64,000 nucleotides of DNA from Candidatus Hartigia pinicola (lineage in GTDB: Bacteria; Pseudomonadota; Gammaproteobacteria; Enterobacterales; Enterobacteriaceae), in assembly GCA_020541205.1 (NCBI GenBank), contig CP048208.1:1364001-1428000 (forward strand), in the 5' to 3' direction. The notes under the pieces are model-generated. The model was not told where the DNA came from. It saw nothing but the letters and a program-made list of their open reading frames with translations, and did not search any database. The position numbers were made by a program, and so were the translations under genes. This document shows, piece after piece, positions 39,001 to 51,937 of the stretch; the first letter of the stretch is position 1, and every line of letters begins with the position of its first letter.

Positions 39001-42000
39001 TGGAATATTTAATCAATCAATGAATATAAACAATACATAAATTAAAACAAACTACTAACATTATATCCAATTTATATTTTTATTATTCATTATGATAAGT
39101 TATATTTACTAGATTTAGTAATTACTTATTTTACCTATGTTGCACAGTAAAACAATATCGCTATATTATAGTAATATAAATTTTTAAAAAAATTAGTTAT
39201 GAATTAATTTTGGCTAAATTTATTACTTATATAATATAAAACTTTTTTAAATGAGAACTTACTTGACATCTAAAATTTATTAAAATTTAATTAATTATCA
39301 CTATTTTAACAATGAGAATATTCCATTTACCATGTACCTTGTCTTTAAAACCTCATTCAAAAAAATGATAGAGTTATTATAAATAAATATAATCACAAGA
39401 AAATAGATAAATGTTTGTTATCAAGAAGATAAGTCCATAAACTAGTCAATTTTAGTATGTTTTAAACTACTAATTGTAAACTATTACATAGTCAGTTTAT
39501 AGTGAGACTAATAATTCACATTACATAAAGAAGATAAAAATTATTTAAATCATATTAAAACGTATTGTACGTACATCAGCATAAAAACGCGAAAATAGTA
39601 AAATTACATATATTACTATAAAATAGTTATATAATAAATTACACTAATATTTTAGTAAAATGATTTCAAAAAAATTGATACACAAATACTCTTAAACATA
39701 GAATATAACGTAGCCAAAGAACCATTGTACTTATTAAATTTTATTAAAATTATACCTACCGTACAATATTAAACTTTACGATTTATATTAATGAATCCTT
39801 ACTAACAAAGAAAATAATAATAAATAATTAACAAATAATTGAAATAATATAGTCATAAACTAAACGTATAAGTAAAAAATTATACTAGCTTATTATTATC
39901 TTAAATTTTAAAGGTGTACGCCGCTTACCAATGTTTTCTTATCTTGATAACGAATTTTAAATTTCTTTTCATCTTATTTTTCTTTTCTTTGCGTTTTTAC
40001 ATGGTCGTGTTGATAATCTTAATTTATTCATCTGAGATTCAGCAAAGAATATAGTATTTAAACTAAGAGAATCAACAATACGAATTTTCATGAGATTTTC
40101 GGTGTAACGCATAATTTTATAAATAAAGGACAAACATGTGATGAAATCAGTAAAATTTTACTGGCTATTTAACCGATGTAGATTTACATCACTCAACATG
40201 ATGACGAAAAACATCACTAATATATAGTAGATGAAAATTGAAATATAGCTAATATTGTTAAATATCTAAAATATGATATAATATAAGTTACGATATAAAC
40301 TTTTACTTTTCTAATTACCAGCACAGTATATAGCATTTGACTATCAATAACTGCATCTTCAAAATAACACAGCTCGATAGCTGCATCACAGCATAATTTT
40401 ATCACTTCACGAAAACGATTGTATTTACGTACATACATGATTAAATATTATCATCCTATTCTATTAGATAATAGAATACGATTTTTTATATACTAAATCT
40501 TTAACCGATAATAAAATTATTAATTTTTTTACATTCACAAGGAAAGCATTCTATATCCATTTCTCCATTTCAATAGAATGTTTTAAAATGCACTCCGTAA
40601 AGTCAGAGAGCAACATATTTTAACATAGTACAATAATATGAGTTGCTTATAAAACGCAGTTATCTCTAAAGTAATTTCAATATAATTTTAATAACTTTTA
40701 CAAATAATATATGATCAGTTTCATCAAAATAAGAACTTTTGACTGTACGATAGTTAAAGCTCTCTTCTTTAATATCTTAAAAAACTCAAGAGATAGTCAC
40801 AAAAATAATATATTAGTTTTTTGTGAAAAATGTTTAGTACTTCAGATCAGTAACATCACTAATAATTTTAGCAATATCTAGATCATTCTATACACATTAT
40901 TTGTACTGATTGTATAATTTATGTCGTTAATTCACATATAAATGTTAATAGAAAAACTAGTGCAGTACTTGATGTATTTCTTACTCACTAGTAAATATTG
41001 AATAACAGGAGTAAAATTGAAAAAATTATTCCTATTCCGGTTAAGAGGTTGAACATCAAGATTCACAACTATTCATTGTAATAAAAATATGAGATTTTAT
41101 ATTGTAATTAAATATTTATACTTTTATTTAACAACACGTTTATTAAACTTTCATTTACTTCAAGTTAAAGATGTAGTTAAAAAATAAGATATTTATATTT
41201 TAGAAATAATTCTAAATTATTTACTAAACATTTATTTATTAATAATCTATACCTACTTTATCTGTTAGTAGATAGAATTGTCATAATACTATGTTACTTT
41301 TTAATAAAAAGTACTAAGAACATGTTTAAGAATTCTTATTTATCAGAAAAAATATTAAAACAATAAACTAAACCGACAATTTAAAATTTTACTAGCATTT
41401 AAAATATAACGATATTTTTCTGAAAATTAATTCCTACATTCAAAAACTTCATGCTTCAAAATTACATTAAAATATATAAATATATTAGACGCGTCTACAT
41501 TAAAGAGAAAATTAAAATATAACCAATAGTCTCTTTATTTTTTTTACTTATATTACTATTATTCGCTATAAAATGCATTACGAAAATAAGTGATTGCCAT
41601 ACGGTCTAAAATTATCACAACATAGTTTTATCCTTGATATTATTTATTACTATTTAGATTACATAAGGTCAATTTTAAAGTATGTCCTGTTATAGAACAT
41701 TAATATACTAAAATTTTAATTCATGATATCGTAATCTTTTTAAGAAATATATTTATTAATTTTCTTTATAAATAATCACAGTAATTATGTGAATCTTTTA
41801 ATTAGTGTTAACATTAAACCTGTGAGAACTATATTTTCGTGCTTACTACAGTAAGGTAAACTTTGTTTCTAACGGGATTGTCTTTCTAAAACTTAAAGTT
41901 AATATACGATCACTCACACTAAGCAATGCACTTGATCGCGAGTACCACTGACAACCGTTTTACAATGATAGAATATTAGACAACACTTCATAAATGTCTT

Positions 42001-42218
42001 AACTGATCGAAGATGTGTATATTTTCTTCTTAAAGAAGAAGGAAATATATTCAAACATATCTAAACTTAGATCACTACTATAAGCTGATCATCATCATGA
42101 TATAATGTATGCACAATAATATTTAAAATTTCTAAATAAAATTTCAGATCAAACATTAATAAAAGTAAAATTTCTAATTTCTACTCACTAGCTTTAGAGA
42201 AATTTAGTATCAATATCT
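39001..42218. other. Gene-free 3.2 kb with one unidentified minus-strand ghost
   Basis: Apart from the fragment listed at 39960-40440 I see no gene, RNA or repeat. The ancestral gene after talB, mog, could not be aligned. Confidence 0.45.
39960..40440 (-). pseudogene. Unidentified decayed gene
   Basis: The minus strand from 40438 opens with ATG and reads MYVRKYNRFREVIKL, then CDAAIELCYFEDAVIDSQ and MLYTVLV. This has normal amino-acid variety (C, D, E, V, R), unlike the I/N/K/Y-rich chance frames around it. After a break, YTENLMKIRIVDSLSLN and FFAESQMNKLRLSTR continue lower down (about 40000-40115), interrupted by stops. This suggests a protein-coding gene of perhaps 150 residues that died recently. 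I do not recognise the family. Confidence 0.35.
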
Positions 42219-42249
42219 TATCTATTTTGATATCTTATCAAAATAGATA
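42219..42249. repeat. 14-bp perfect inverted repeat
   Basis: TATCTATTTTGATA (42219-42232) and TATCAAAATAGATA (42236-42249) pair perfectly around a 3-base loop, 237 bases upstream of the tRNA-Leu gene. It is long for chance even at this AT content. There is no flanking T-run and no gene nearby to terminate. Confidence 0.6.
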
Positions 42250-42485
42250 TGCACTAAAAAATAACTACTATATAGTTTATAAGTTTACAATCAGTGACCC
42301 ACTTAACTCAGCACATCTTTATAATAATATAAATATATTCTGTAGATTAAAAAATAGTTCAACATTCAATATGAAATTTTTATTCATATTATTAATAATT
42401 TAAAAGCTAATTTTTAAGATATATATTGCTAATCTCAGATAGATGAATATAATCACACATTATTTAATAAATAATCATTTTTTAT

Positions 42486-42567
42486 GCCGAAGTGGCGAAA
42501 TAGGTAGACGCAGTTGATTCAAAATCAACCACTTTCGAGTGTGCCGGTTCGAGTCCGGCCTTCGGCA
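42486..42567 (+). tRNA. leuX: tRNA-Leu(CAA)
   Basis: An 82-base class II tRNA. The acceptor GCCGAAG pairs with CTTCGGC, followed by discriminator A at 42567. The D arm contains GGTAGAC; the anticodon stem GTTGA/TCAAC holds the loop TTCAAAA with anticodon CAA, reading UUG. A long variable arm and the T arm GCCGG-TTCGAGT-CCGGC complete it. It is very close to E. coli leuX. The 3' CCA is not encoded (TAA follows), so a CCA-adding enzyme is required. It stands alone in more than 7 kb of gene-free DNA, with no visible tRNA neighbours. Confidence 0.97.
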
Positions 42568-45500
42568 TAAAAAATAATGAATATGTTTATATTTGCTATC
42601 ATAATTCTGCAAAGTCGTCCCCACTAATCAGTCTTAAAAAGACTAATATCAATAAATCTCTATGACGGAAGAATCTATACTAAAAAAGATCAATTATAAT
42701 TTTTATAGTGATTTTCAAATGCCTTCAAACATTATTATATATATTACTTAAAATATTCTCATAAATTGCACTTGACTCAAAAAACGAAAACTCACAAGAC
42801 CTTAATAACTTTTTCTATAAAATGTAAAGTTAGTAACTAATAGGATAAACTATCTATTAATTTTTACCTACAAGTACTAGAATACTACTCTTCTAAAATT
42901 TTAAAAAAAGTAATCAAAAATAGCAAAAGACTGCTAAATCATAAAAATATAAATAACTTAGCTCATATTAAAATAATCAAAATTCTTACATAATTATCAC
43001 GATCGCAGACAACTGAAATAATTAGGGATATAAATATTCTCACTAAAAGTTATGATGCAGCTCAAAATCTGACAGAATGAAATAGAACATCACGATAGAT
43101 AAGAAAAGTGAATGCAATCCTATAAGTATAACTTTAACGGATAACTTTATAACAAATCTTGATGCTATCAGCTTATGAAAATATCAATGACTTACGTAAA
43201 TACTATTTTATTACATGGCGTTATACAAATTTTTTATTTTAAATTAATATGTATTATATACTAAAAAAAGTCATTTAAATCTCGAAATCCCAATAGACTT
43301 AATGCTCTTTATTTCATATTTAAATAGATAATTTATGAACTATCTATATACTTATCTAAAAATATTTTAAAATCTTAGATAACAAAAGGTAATCTTTGAA
43401 TATTCAGTGCATTAATTAAACTGATATCTATTTTAAATATCTCTTAAAAAAATAAAACCTCTCACTGATACTGCAGTTAAGAATATCACACATCTAAATA
43501 AATCTCATGCATTAATGAACAGTGTATTATGGCTCGTATTTGTTAACAAACACCCATTAATGAAAATTTTCGACTAAACATACCTATGTGCTTTTAAAGA
43601 GAAAGTAGTAAAATTACCTGATATCTTAATATGTATCTTACGAATATTTATAAAAAAATTAAAATAAGGAATCTTATTACTAACGATATTTATTTCAGCA
43701 CAAAAAAAATGGAAAAACGTGACATAACAAAAGAGTGAGCAGAATTATTACTCCAAACAATACCGATCGTCATTAACATAAAAAAATTAAAATAAACAAA
43801 AAACATTTACTACGCAACTAAGAACCTCAAGGATAATAGCATTTTACTATTCCTAATAGTATTATATAACTAAATTTAAAACTGAATACTTTCTTAAATA
43901 AGTTTAAATAGTAGAGTATTATAAAATTTTTCAATATTATTACGTTTACAGTATCTTATAATTAAGATTTTGTATTATTTAGTAAAACTCGACGTGCTTA
44001 GTTATTATACTAAGCACAATATAAATAATAAAATTTATCATAATCAATAGGCTACATAAAGTGATATTAAATCTTAAACACATATATTTTTTAAAACTTA
44101 TTTAACACTCTTACTGCATAACAGAAAAACAATCAGTATTAGTTTCGCAAATTGAATGCAAGTATTTAAAAAATTGTCACAGTTATTGACAGATTTCGTA
44201 CTATTGTGCAGTTAACTAAATGTAGATATAATAAAATAACTTATAAAGGATTATATTGACAGTGCTGAATAATATATATTAATCTAAAAGCATTACACAG
44301 TATAACTATTATTTAATAGCAGATTTATTCATATATATAAATAATATTTATGTAAACTATCAACTATTAAATTTCAATATTTCTCATTGTAATATTTAAT
44401 TGATTATGATAAAATTTTTATATTAAATTTCATCTTATATAAAATTTAATATCGTTAATTTCAATTATATCATCACACATTTTCAAACGGTTTACATACT
44501 TTTAAATTTTTTCAAATTAATAGTTGTAACAATCATCACAACTTGCTCATACATTTTAAAAATGATCTTACTAATGATGTTTTATATACAAACTTTAACG
44601 GGCTTGAATTAGCTTCTAATGTCTTTTTTAAGATTTTAAAATTTATATCAAATACTAGAGTTCGTTTTGTTAGCCACTATATTTACAGTGATAAAAAATT
44701 ATAAACATATTATAAATAAGTAATTAAAGTCGCATGTATTTTCATCTTTTTGAGTAACAAAAAATTTAATTTTTGCAATATATTTTTACTGAGATAATCA
44801 TTATATACTTTTATTTTACGTATATACATAAACATAATAATGTTTAAAAGAGTTTTTGACGGTTTTGAACCTTACATGATTCAAAAAAAATTATAGTAAT
44901 TTTAATACAATTGTATTTTACATACAGGTCTTAAATCCCTGTTATAATAAATTTATTATTTTTATAAGGCTAAAAACAGAATAACTTAGTGTATCAATAT
45001 CATAAGAAAGTTTATTCTAATCTATCTTACTCTAATTAATGTTATTTAAATACGACAACAAACAAAAAATATTGTACAAGTCAAAATACTGAATAATACT
45101 AAAGACGCTCTCTTTTCGAAATTTTAATTGCTAATCAATCTACATACTAAGTTTTTAAATCCAAAAATAGACACATATTTAACGTTGATTAATATATAAA
45201 ATACTTAGTCCCTCTAAATTATTGAAACGTTTTTGTAGTTAACAATATTTAAGAAAAACCTATAAGTATCTCAAAAAATATTTTTTACATCCTATTTCTT
45301 TAAAATTACAGTATACTAATATTAAGTAACATCTATAATTAAAGATGTTACGCATTTCTTGTGTAATAACAAATAAGTAAATAAAGTTACTGCAACGATT
45401 ATAGAAAAATATTCAGTAACATCTTAAGTAGATTAATGTAAACCCCTTACTGATTCAAAACATCATAGTTTATTTATAGTACAAGAATCATGAATCATAA

Positions 45501-45900
45501 TTGAATAAAATTGTATTGTTAATATATGTTAATTTTTTTATTAAAAATGTAGTATATAATATCGAAAGAAAATTAAAACAACTTTATACTTATCACTAAC
45601 TTATTTAATATTAAGCTAATGTCTTATGATTGACACTATTCAAAAATGTAAAATTTAATTACAAAGCACATAATCACCTTTAAATATTTTACATTTAACA
45701 AAATTCCCTTTTAAAATGTCTGGCTTTATATTATTTACGCAAATATTGCATTTTTAAATATATATATCTTACTTATTTTTATGAAAAAATTATTTTATTC
45801 AAAATCTTAACAACATTCTTAAAACTTAAATATAACTTAAAATGAAATCTAAGATTGATTATTTTAATATCATACATATAGGTTTAAAAAGAAAATATAT
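42568..45900. other. Gene-free 3.3 kb, mostly the expected patZ span
   Basis: No intact gene. The 5' part of patZ (about 2.6 kb in E. coli) should lie at about 43400-45900 but is not alignable. A 9-bp hairpin, GTGCTTAGT/ACTAAGCAC, at 43994-44017 is the only structure noted. Confidence 0.45.
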
Positions 45901-46190
45901 TTGACAGTGATCTGGATCATTTACTGCAGTCAATATAACTAGAATATAAATCGCTATCAAAATCGTTTCTTGTTCGAATGACTAAAAAATATGTATTATC
46001 TCTCTTCAGACTAAAGTATAATTCTTAAGTTAACTGATATAATAATCTTACGAAAATAATCTAAATTAATTATAAATTCTATATAGTAAAATACTAATTT
46101 TTAAAATCAAAAATGGTTTTGACAATGTCAATATAACACGTATGATCTTAAATAATAGTAATTAAGAAATGAAATATTCGGTTTTTGTAA
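45900..46190 (+). pseudogene. patZ: patZ 3' end (GNAT domain), decayed
   Basis: Trace of the C-terminal acetyltransferase domain of PatZ, which acetylates and silences acetyl-CoA synthetase. SDLDHLLQS near 45906 resembles SDPDNIDAEF. NDxK near 45978 with following residues resembles RSDLKGLGLG, the acetyl-CoA loop. NGFDNVNI near 46115 resembles LGFNVDIQL at the C-terminus. The spacing of these pieces fits the gene. It lies directly upstream of pssA, as in E. coli. Each match alone is weak; order, strand and spacing carry the call. Confidence 0.4.
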
Positions 46191-46532
46191 TTTTTAAAAT
46201 TATCAGATTAATTTTTAGTTATGAATTAATGAATAAATTACTAGATTATACTGACTCTTATTAAGATCAAGAATCTTAATGTAACAACCACGCTTGAATA
46301 TCATAATATGAGAAATTTAGTTTAAATATGAATATAACATCAATTTTCGATTTAAAATAGATTGGTAACATATTACTATATTTATAAGAAATCAACAATC
46401 TACACTTTTAAAAAGATAATAAAATTTAATTCATTCTAATAGTTAGACTAAATCTGTTAATATGCATAACTTATTCATCGATGCACATAAAGTAATTCAC
46501 CATTGCACTCATAAGAGATAATTCACACTGTA

Positions 46533-47888
46533 ATGTTATTAAAATTCAAACAAGCAACACATCAGCAATATTTAGCTAATTTACCTAAATTATCATTATC
46601 TATTTCTGATGTTAAAACGTTATATAAGACAGAGGATTTTCGTAATGCTCTTCTTGAACAAATTTCTATTGCTAAACATACTATCTATATCACGGCCTTA
46701 TATTTAGAGAAAGACGATGCAGGAAAAGATATTTTTCATGCATTATATACAGCAAAACAAGCTAATCCATTATTAGAAATTAAAATTCTTGTTGATTGGC
46801 ATCGTGCCCAACGAGGCAGAATTGGGTCAGTAGTTAATTTAACTAACGCAGATTGGTATTATAATGTTTCACAACAGTATCCTAGTTTAGATATTCCAGT
46901 TTATGGCATTCCCGTGAATACAAGAGAAGCTCTAGGTGTATTACATCTAAAAGGTTTTATATTTGATGATACATTACTCTATAGTGGTGCAAGCATTAAT
47001 GATGTTTATCTGCAACGTCATAATAAATACCGATATGATAGATATCAACTTATTAAAAATGAAAAATTAACTACTTCTATGAAATATTATATTGATAATT
47101 CATTATTAAAATCTAACGCTATTCACCGTTTAAACATTTACAACAGACCAAAAACTGCCGAGTTTAAAACGACTATCAAGCCATTCCGACTCTCATTAAG
47201 AGAGAGTGCATATATTTTTACAGGTAATGCATCTAACAGTGAACTTGCAGTTACACCACTAGTTGGTCTAGGTAAAAGAAATGAACTTAATTGTACTATT
47301 ACTCATTTAATGAGCGCAACTGAAAAGAAACTAACTATTTGTACACCTTATTTTAACCTACCAGTAGTATTAGTTAGAATTATTAGTCACTTACTCCGAA
47401 AAAATAAGAAAATAGAAATTATTATTGGTGACAAAACTGCTAATGATTTCTATATACCCCCTGAAGAACCATTTAAAATTATTGGGGCTTTACCTTATCT
47501 TAATGAAATTAATTTACGCCGTTTTATTAGTCAATTTCAAAAATATATTGATAATAAACAATTAATTATTCGTCTCTGGAAAAATAACAACAACACTTAT
47601 CACTTGAAAGGTCTATGGATAGATAACATTTGGCAATTAATCACAGGAAACAACTTAAATCCTCGTGCTTGGACACTCGATCTAGAAAATGCTGTACTTA
47701 TCCATGATCCAGATCAAGAAATGCAAGAACAACGTCATTATGAACTTGAGTGTATTCGTAAACATACCAAAATAATTACTCACCATTGTGAATTAGATAA
47801 TATTGAAGCTTATCCAATAAAAGTTAAAAAACTCATTCGTAGTCTACTACGCACACGAGTAGATAGATTAATCAGTCATATATTATAA
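46533..47888 (+). CDS. pssA: Phosphatidylserine synthase
   Basis: Makes phosphatidylserine from CDP-diacylglycerol and L-serine, the first committed step to phosphatidylethanolamine. It belongs to the phospholipase D superfamily and is a peripheral membrane and ribosome-associated protein in E. coli. The 451-aa product equals E. coli in length. Two HKD-type motifs are present: HLKGFIFDDTLLYSGASIND (about residues 131-150) and HLKGLWIDNIWQLITGNN (about 356-373). KLTICTPYFNLP and NDFYIPPEEPFKIIGALPYL are nearly identical to E. coli. It is flanked by the patZ ghost and a gene-free 3.3 kb. No strong ribosome-binding site is visible. Confidence 0.97.
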   Translation: MLLKFKQATHQQYLANLPKLSLSISDVKTLYKTEDFRNALLEQISIAKHTIYITALYLEKDDAGKDIFHALYTAKQANPLLEIKILVDWHRAQRGRIGSVVNLTNADWYYNVSQQYPSLDIPVYGIPVNTREALGVLHLKGFIFDDTLLYSGASINDVYLQRHNKYRYDRYQLIKNEKLTTSMKYYIDNSLLKSNAIHRLNIYNRPKTAEFKTTIKPFRLSLRESAYIFTGNASNSELAVTPLVGLGKRNELNCTITHLMSATEKKLTICTPYFNLPVVLVRIISHLLRKNKKIEIIIGDKTANDFYIPPEEPFKIIGALPYLNEINLRRFISQFQKYIDNKQLIIRLWKNNNNTYHLKGLWIDNIWQLITGNNLNPRAWTLDLENAVLIHDPDQEMQEQRHYELECIRKHTKIITHHCELDNIEAYPIKVKKLIRSLLRTRVDRLISHIL

Positions 47889-50800
47889 TAAAATTTTTAT
47901 TTAAATTCTATATAAAAGAGTTCTCCTATCTTATATATAAGTCGCAAGTATAGCTACTAATTCACAGAAACAATGAAAATTACCAGTTTTTACTGATAAC
48001 TAACTCTTATACAAAACACAAAAGTAACTCTTACTGTTTATATCAAAATCTATAAAATAAGTTTATTTAATTTAGCTAACACTTGGGGATATATAGAAAT
48101 ATATATATAAATATTATAAATATATCTAACAATCAATTTTATCAATATCCTATGAAGACTCACTATATTAATATTTGTATTCTAAACAATAAGATCGTTT
48201 TCTATTTTCTTACATTATAATTTAGACAATTTTAAAATTACCTAAATACACTTCACAAAATAGCAAAATAAGGTATTGAATTTAATAAATATAAAATTAC
48301 AACTTTAAAACCTCTTATCATAATAGGGTTATGATAAGATTAAAATATTCAACAACGTTCTTCAAACTGTGAAGAAATTTATTTTTCTTAATTTATTCTA
48401 AACTAGCTATTACAAACTATTTTCAACAGTAGCATTATTATTACTAGAATAATGTAATAATATCTAATAAAACTTTCACAGGAAAGATATGTTTCATAAG
48501 ACTACAAAAGTCACTAACAATAATCATTTTTACATCTCAAATTATAGAATAAGTCATAACTTATCTTGCTAATAATTAAAATATCAATAAAATATAATCA
48601 TCAAAAAATACTTCCTATCGTTTTTCACAATGCAGTTTACTCTGACACAATCAGATTATTATATTACATTTATTTTTAGAATTGTTATTCTATTACCTAT
48701 AGATCTGCTATCTCAAAAAAAATTAAAAGTGACTAAATCTATTGATAATCTCTGACTAAAAATCTAAAATATATTTAGAATGTCACAACTCAGTGAAACT
48801 TAATTTGTTTTCTATAATTTCCCTCGTGATAAGATAAAAATCTTTTTAATATATTAATTAATAATACTTAAAACTGTACACAAAAACAGTTTAAATCACT
48901 TAAATCAAGTAAATATTTCCTTTTGATATTATTATATTTTAGTTGTGTTAGTTATTATTGTCAGAAATTAGTATTGAATATACACAACACTTATTAAGCC
49001 TTAAAAATCCCACTATTAATAATTACTCTAAATTTTATTTTAGACTATACTCCTTATCTATCATTCTCACATTATAATATTCATAATAAGAACAATGTTA
49101 ACCAACCTTTTTAATAAAGTTTCAATAACTAAAAAGATTTTGTTTGTAATATATGCATAAATTATTCATGAAAACAAACCTTTAATTTTAAAAGAAAAAA
49201 ATAATTTTTCTAAATTAAAATTAACGTTTAATGAAGAAACTACATTTTAATAATTCTAAGTGTTTTAAACACAAAATATCACATATGTCGCGCAGATTAT
49301 TAACAAAATAAATAATAAAATACTTTACTTCAAACTACTGACTGCATTATGTCAAACTAAATAAAATTTACTTATTACATATTACTGTATTATATCAATA
49401 AATTTACATTTCAGTTAACTGTCATTTTACAATTATCAATCTAACCTAACACATTGATACATATAGTAATTTTAGAGAATATTTATAATTTTTAGTTGCC
49501 GATAACTAAATAAATAAAAATACTTAAAGTCTAAAGCTTAGGTGATAATTCTTGAAAGATGCATATTAAACATTCACTAAAAAATTACCAAGTAAAATAG
49601 AATACAAAAAAGAAAATAAAATACTTAAATAATATTAAAAATATATTACAGCATCAAACTAGAAAACCGAGATTTAAATACAAAAAGTTTAACGATCATT
49701 ATATGAATAAAATATTAATTTTTATTAAATAATCTACAATAATGTTTGCTAAAATTTATAACTGTTAATATTATTAAACATAAAATTTAATAAATAAATA
49801 AAATAATTATTAAAATAATACCTGCAAGTCATAATGTGTATCAATCATAATCGTTTAGTTATTAAAAAACATCACTAAACAAAATATTTACCTTTTTACT
49901 ACAGGTATGAACACAATATGTTCCTATATCTTTAAGAGAACTGAATCATAACAAACACTAATTTTTAGAGATTGATCATGACATGTTAAGCATATAATAT
50001 CCATGCTTATTATTACCCTTTATTCTCTATTAGGTAAAATCTACAAAGTATACTGACGATAATCTAAACAATTGTATAGTTTTAATATAGTATTAAATAC
50101 AATTAAATAATCACGCACTAGATCATTCGATACTTATATATCAATTAAAAAATAAATATTTAATTATGATATTGATTTATTTGAAACATGAATAAATTTT
50201 TATATTTTTAGATATTAACAATGACTTCTTGAATAATTATAAATATTATATTTTAATTTTTATATCTTATTGAATTAATTTTTTCATCTATTAGATTTAT
50301 TAACAATCCTAAACGTTTTAATAATTGTATATTTATGTAATGTACAGTATTATATAATTATATAAATGTAACTGAAAATAAATACTTATTATTTCGTTTC
50401 AATAAAATTGTAAAAACACTATATAATATATTTTAAGATAATAAATTTTCTTTAAAATAATAATATATATTATAGTCAAAGATATTTTCAATTTATTTTT
50501 AAATATAGTAATACTTATAAAATTTTCTATAATATTAATTAACAATTTTAAATTACTATTTACGAATAATTAGTAATTATATTATTACTAAGTTATTTAA
50601 GTAATTAATATATAAAAGATTACTTAGTGATCATAGATTATAATCTATATTGTATATAAATTTAACTTTATTATTTTATAAGATATATATAGTTAAAATA
50701 ATTTTAATAAAAAAATATCTAAGATTATATCAGACTTAATAATATATTTAAGTATTAGACTAAATAAAAATTTACATTTAATTTATATTACACTCTAACT

Positions 50801-51233
50801 ATTAATTAATAAAATCAACATAAAATAATTCATAGAAACATCGATTAAAAGATAAATTTCAAAATCAGTATAATATTAAGAATAAATTTCGAAGTTTAAT
50901 TATCATAATTATTCTTAAAATATACGGAAGTTTATTTAACAATTTAGAAAAGTATTTTATATTAAACTAAATATTATGTGTTTTATTTTAATTAATAACT
51001 CAAATCAATAGAATATTTAAAAAATAATAAATAATCTTAATATAAAAGTATTCTTAAATGTAAGTAAATAATTTCTCATAACAGTATGTTAAAATTCATT
51101 TAATCATATTTTATATGATATTCAACGTATTTAAATTAATATGATATATTAATAAATAATAATAGAATAAATTTATTTATAATAACAAACAGAACTCATT
51201 TGAGTTTATTAATATTTTCTATTTATTAAATAA
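47889..51233. other. Gene-free 3.3 kb, no recognised remnant
   Basis: No gene or alignable remnant. The ancestral neighbours (yfiM or kgtP after pssA; ugp genes beyond livF) were not seen. A 10-bp perfect hairpin CTTATCATAA/TTATGATAAG at 48314-48338 is the only structure. The junction between the pssA and liv-fts blocks lies here. The last 1 kb before livF is almost pure A/T. Confidence 0.5.
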
Positions 51234-51935
51234 TCATCCACCAAAATAAGCATTATAAACCGCTTTATTTTTTAGTAATGCCTTTCCACTATCTTCTAAT
51301 ACAATACGCCCATTTTCGAGTACATAGCCACGATCTGCAAGTCTCAATGTCTGCCTTGCATTTTCCTCTGCAAGGAGAATAGTCATACCCTCTTTTTTTA
51401 ATTTTTGAATAATCTCAAAAATTTGTATAATAATCGTTGGCGCTAAACCTAAAGAAGGTTCATCAAGTAAAAGTAATTCTGGTTGACTCATTAATGCTCG
51501 GCCAATAGCAAGCATTTGTTGTTCACCGCCTGACATGGTACCTGAACGTTGGGCACGACGCTCGTATAAACAAGGAAATAATACATATACACGTTCAAGA
51601 CGTTTTTGATATTTCTCGCTATTAGAAAAAAAACCGCCAATAGCTAAATTCTCTTCAACAGTCATGCGAGAAAATACACATCGACCTTCGGGTACAATAG
51701 CAATATTTTCACGCATAATTTTAGCTGTAGGAAGTGCTGTAATATCTACATTTCGGCATAGAATTTTTCCTTCTGAAGCGCGGGGATTCCCACACAAAGT
51801 ATTCAATAAAGTTGTCTTACCTGCACCATTTGCACCGATTAAAGTAACTATTTCCCCTTGTTGAATATTTATACTAATCTTATATAATGCTTGAATTTTT
51901 CCATAAAAAACAGATACTTGTTTAAATTCTAACAT
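51234..51935 (-). CDS. livF: Branched-chain amino acid ABC transporter ATPase LivF
   Basis: One of two ATPases of the Liv importer for leucine, isoleucine and valine. The 233-aa product (237 in E. coli) has Walker A GANGAGKTT, signature MSGGEQQML, Walker B LLLLDEPSLGLAP, and ends AVYNAYFGG. It starts 2 bases after the livG stop with GGAG about 10 nt upstream, lying within livG, so the two are translationally coupled. All ATPase motifs are intact. Its permease partner gene livM is a ghost and livH is not found, so it may serve another permease or be awaiting loss. Confidence 0.95.
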   Translation of the reverse strand: MLEFKQVSVFYGKIQALYKISINIQQGEIVTLIGANGAGKTTLLNTLCGNPRASEGKILCRNVDITALPTAKIMRENIAIVPEGRCVFSRMTVEENLAIGGFFSNSEKYQKRLERVYVLFPCLYERRAQRSGTMSGGEQQMLAIGRALMSQPELLLLDEPSLGLAPTIIIQIFEIIQKLKKEGMTILLAEENARQTLRLADRGYVLENGRIVLEDSGKALLKNKAVYNAYFGG

Positions 51936-51937
51936 TA

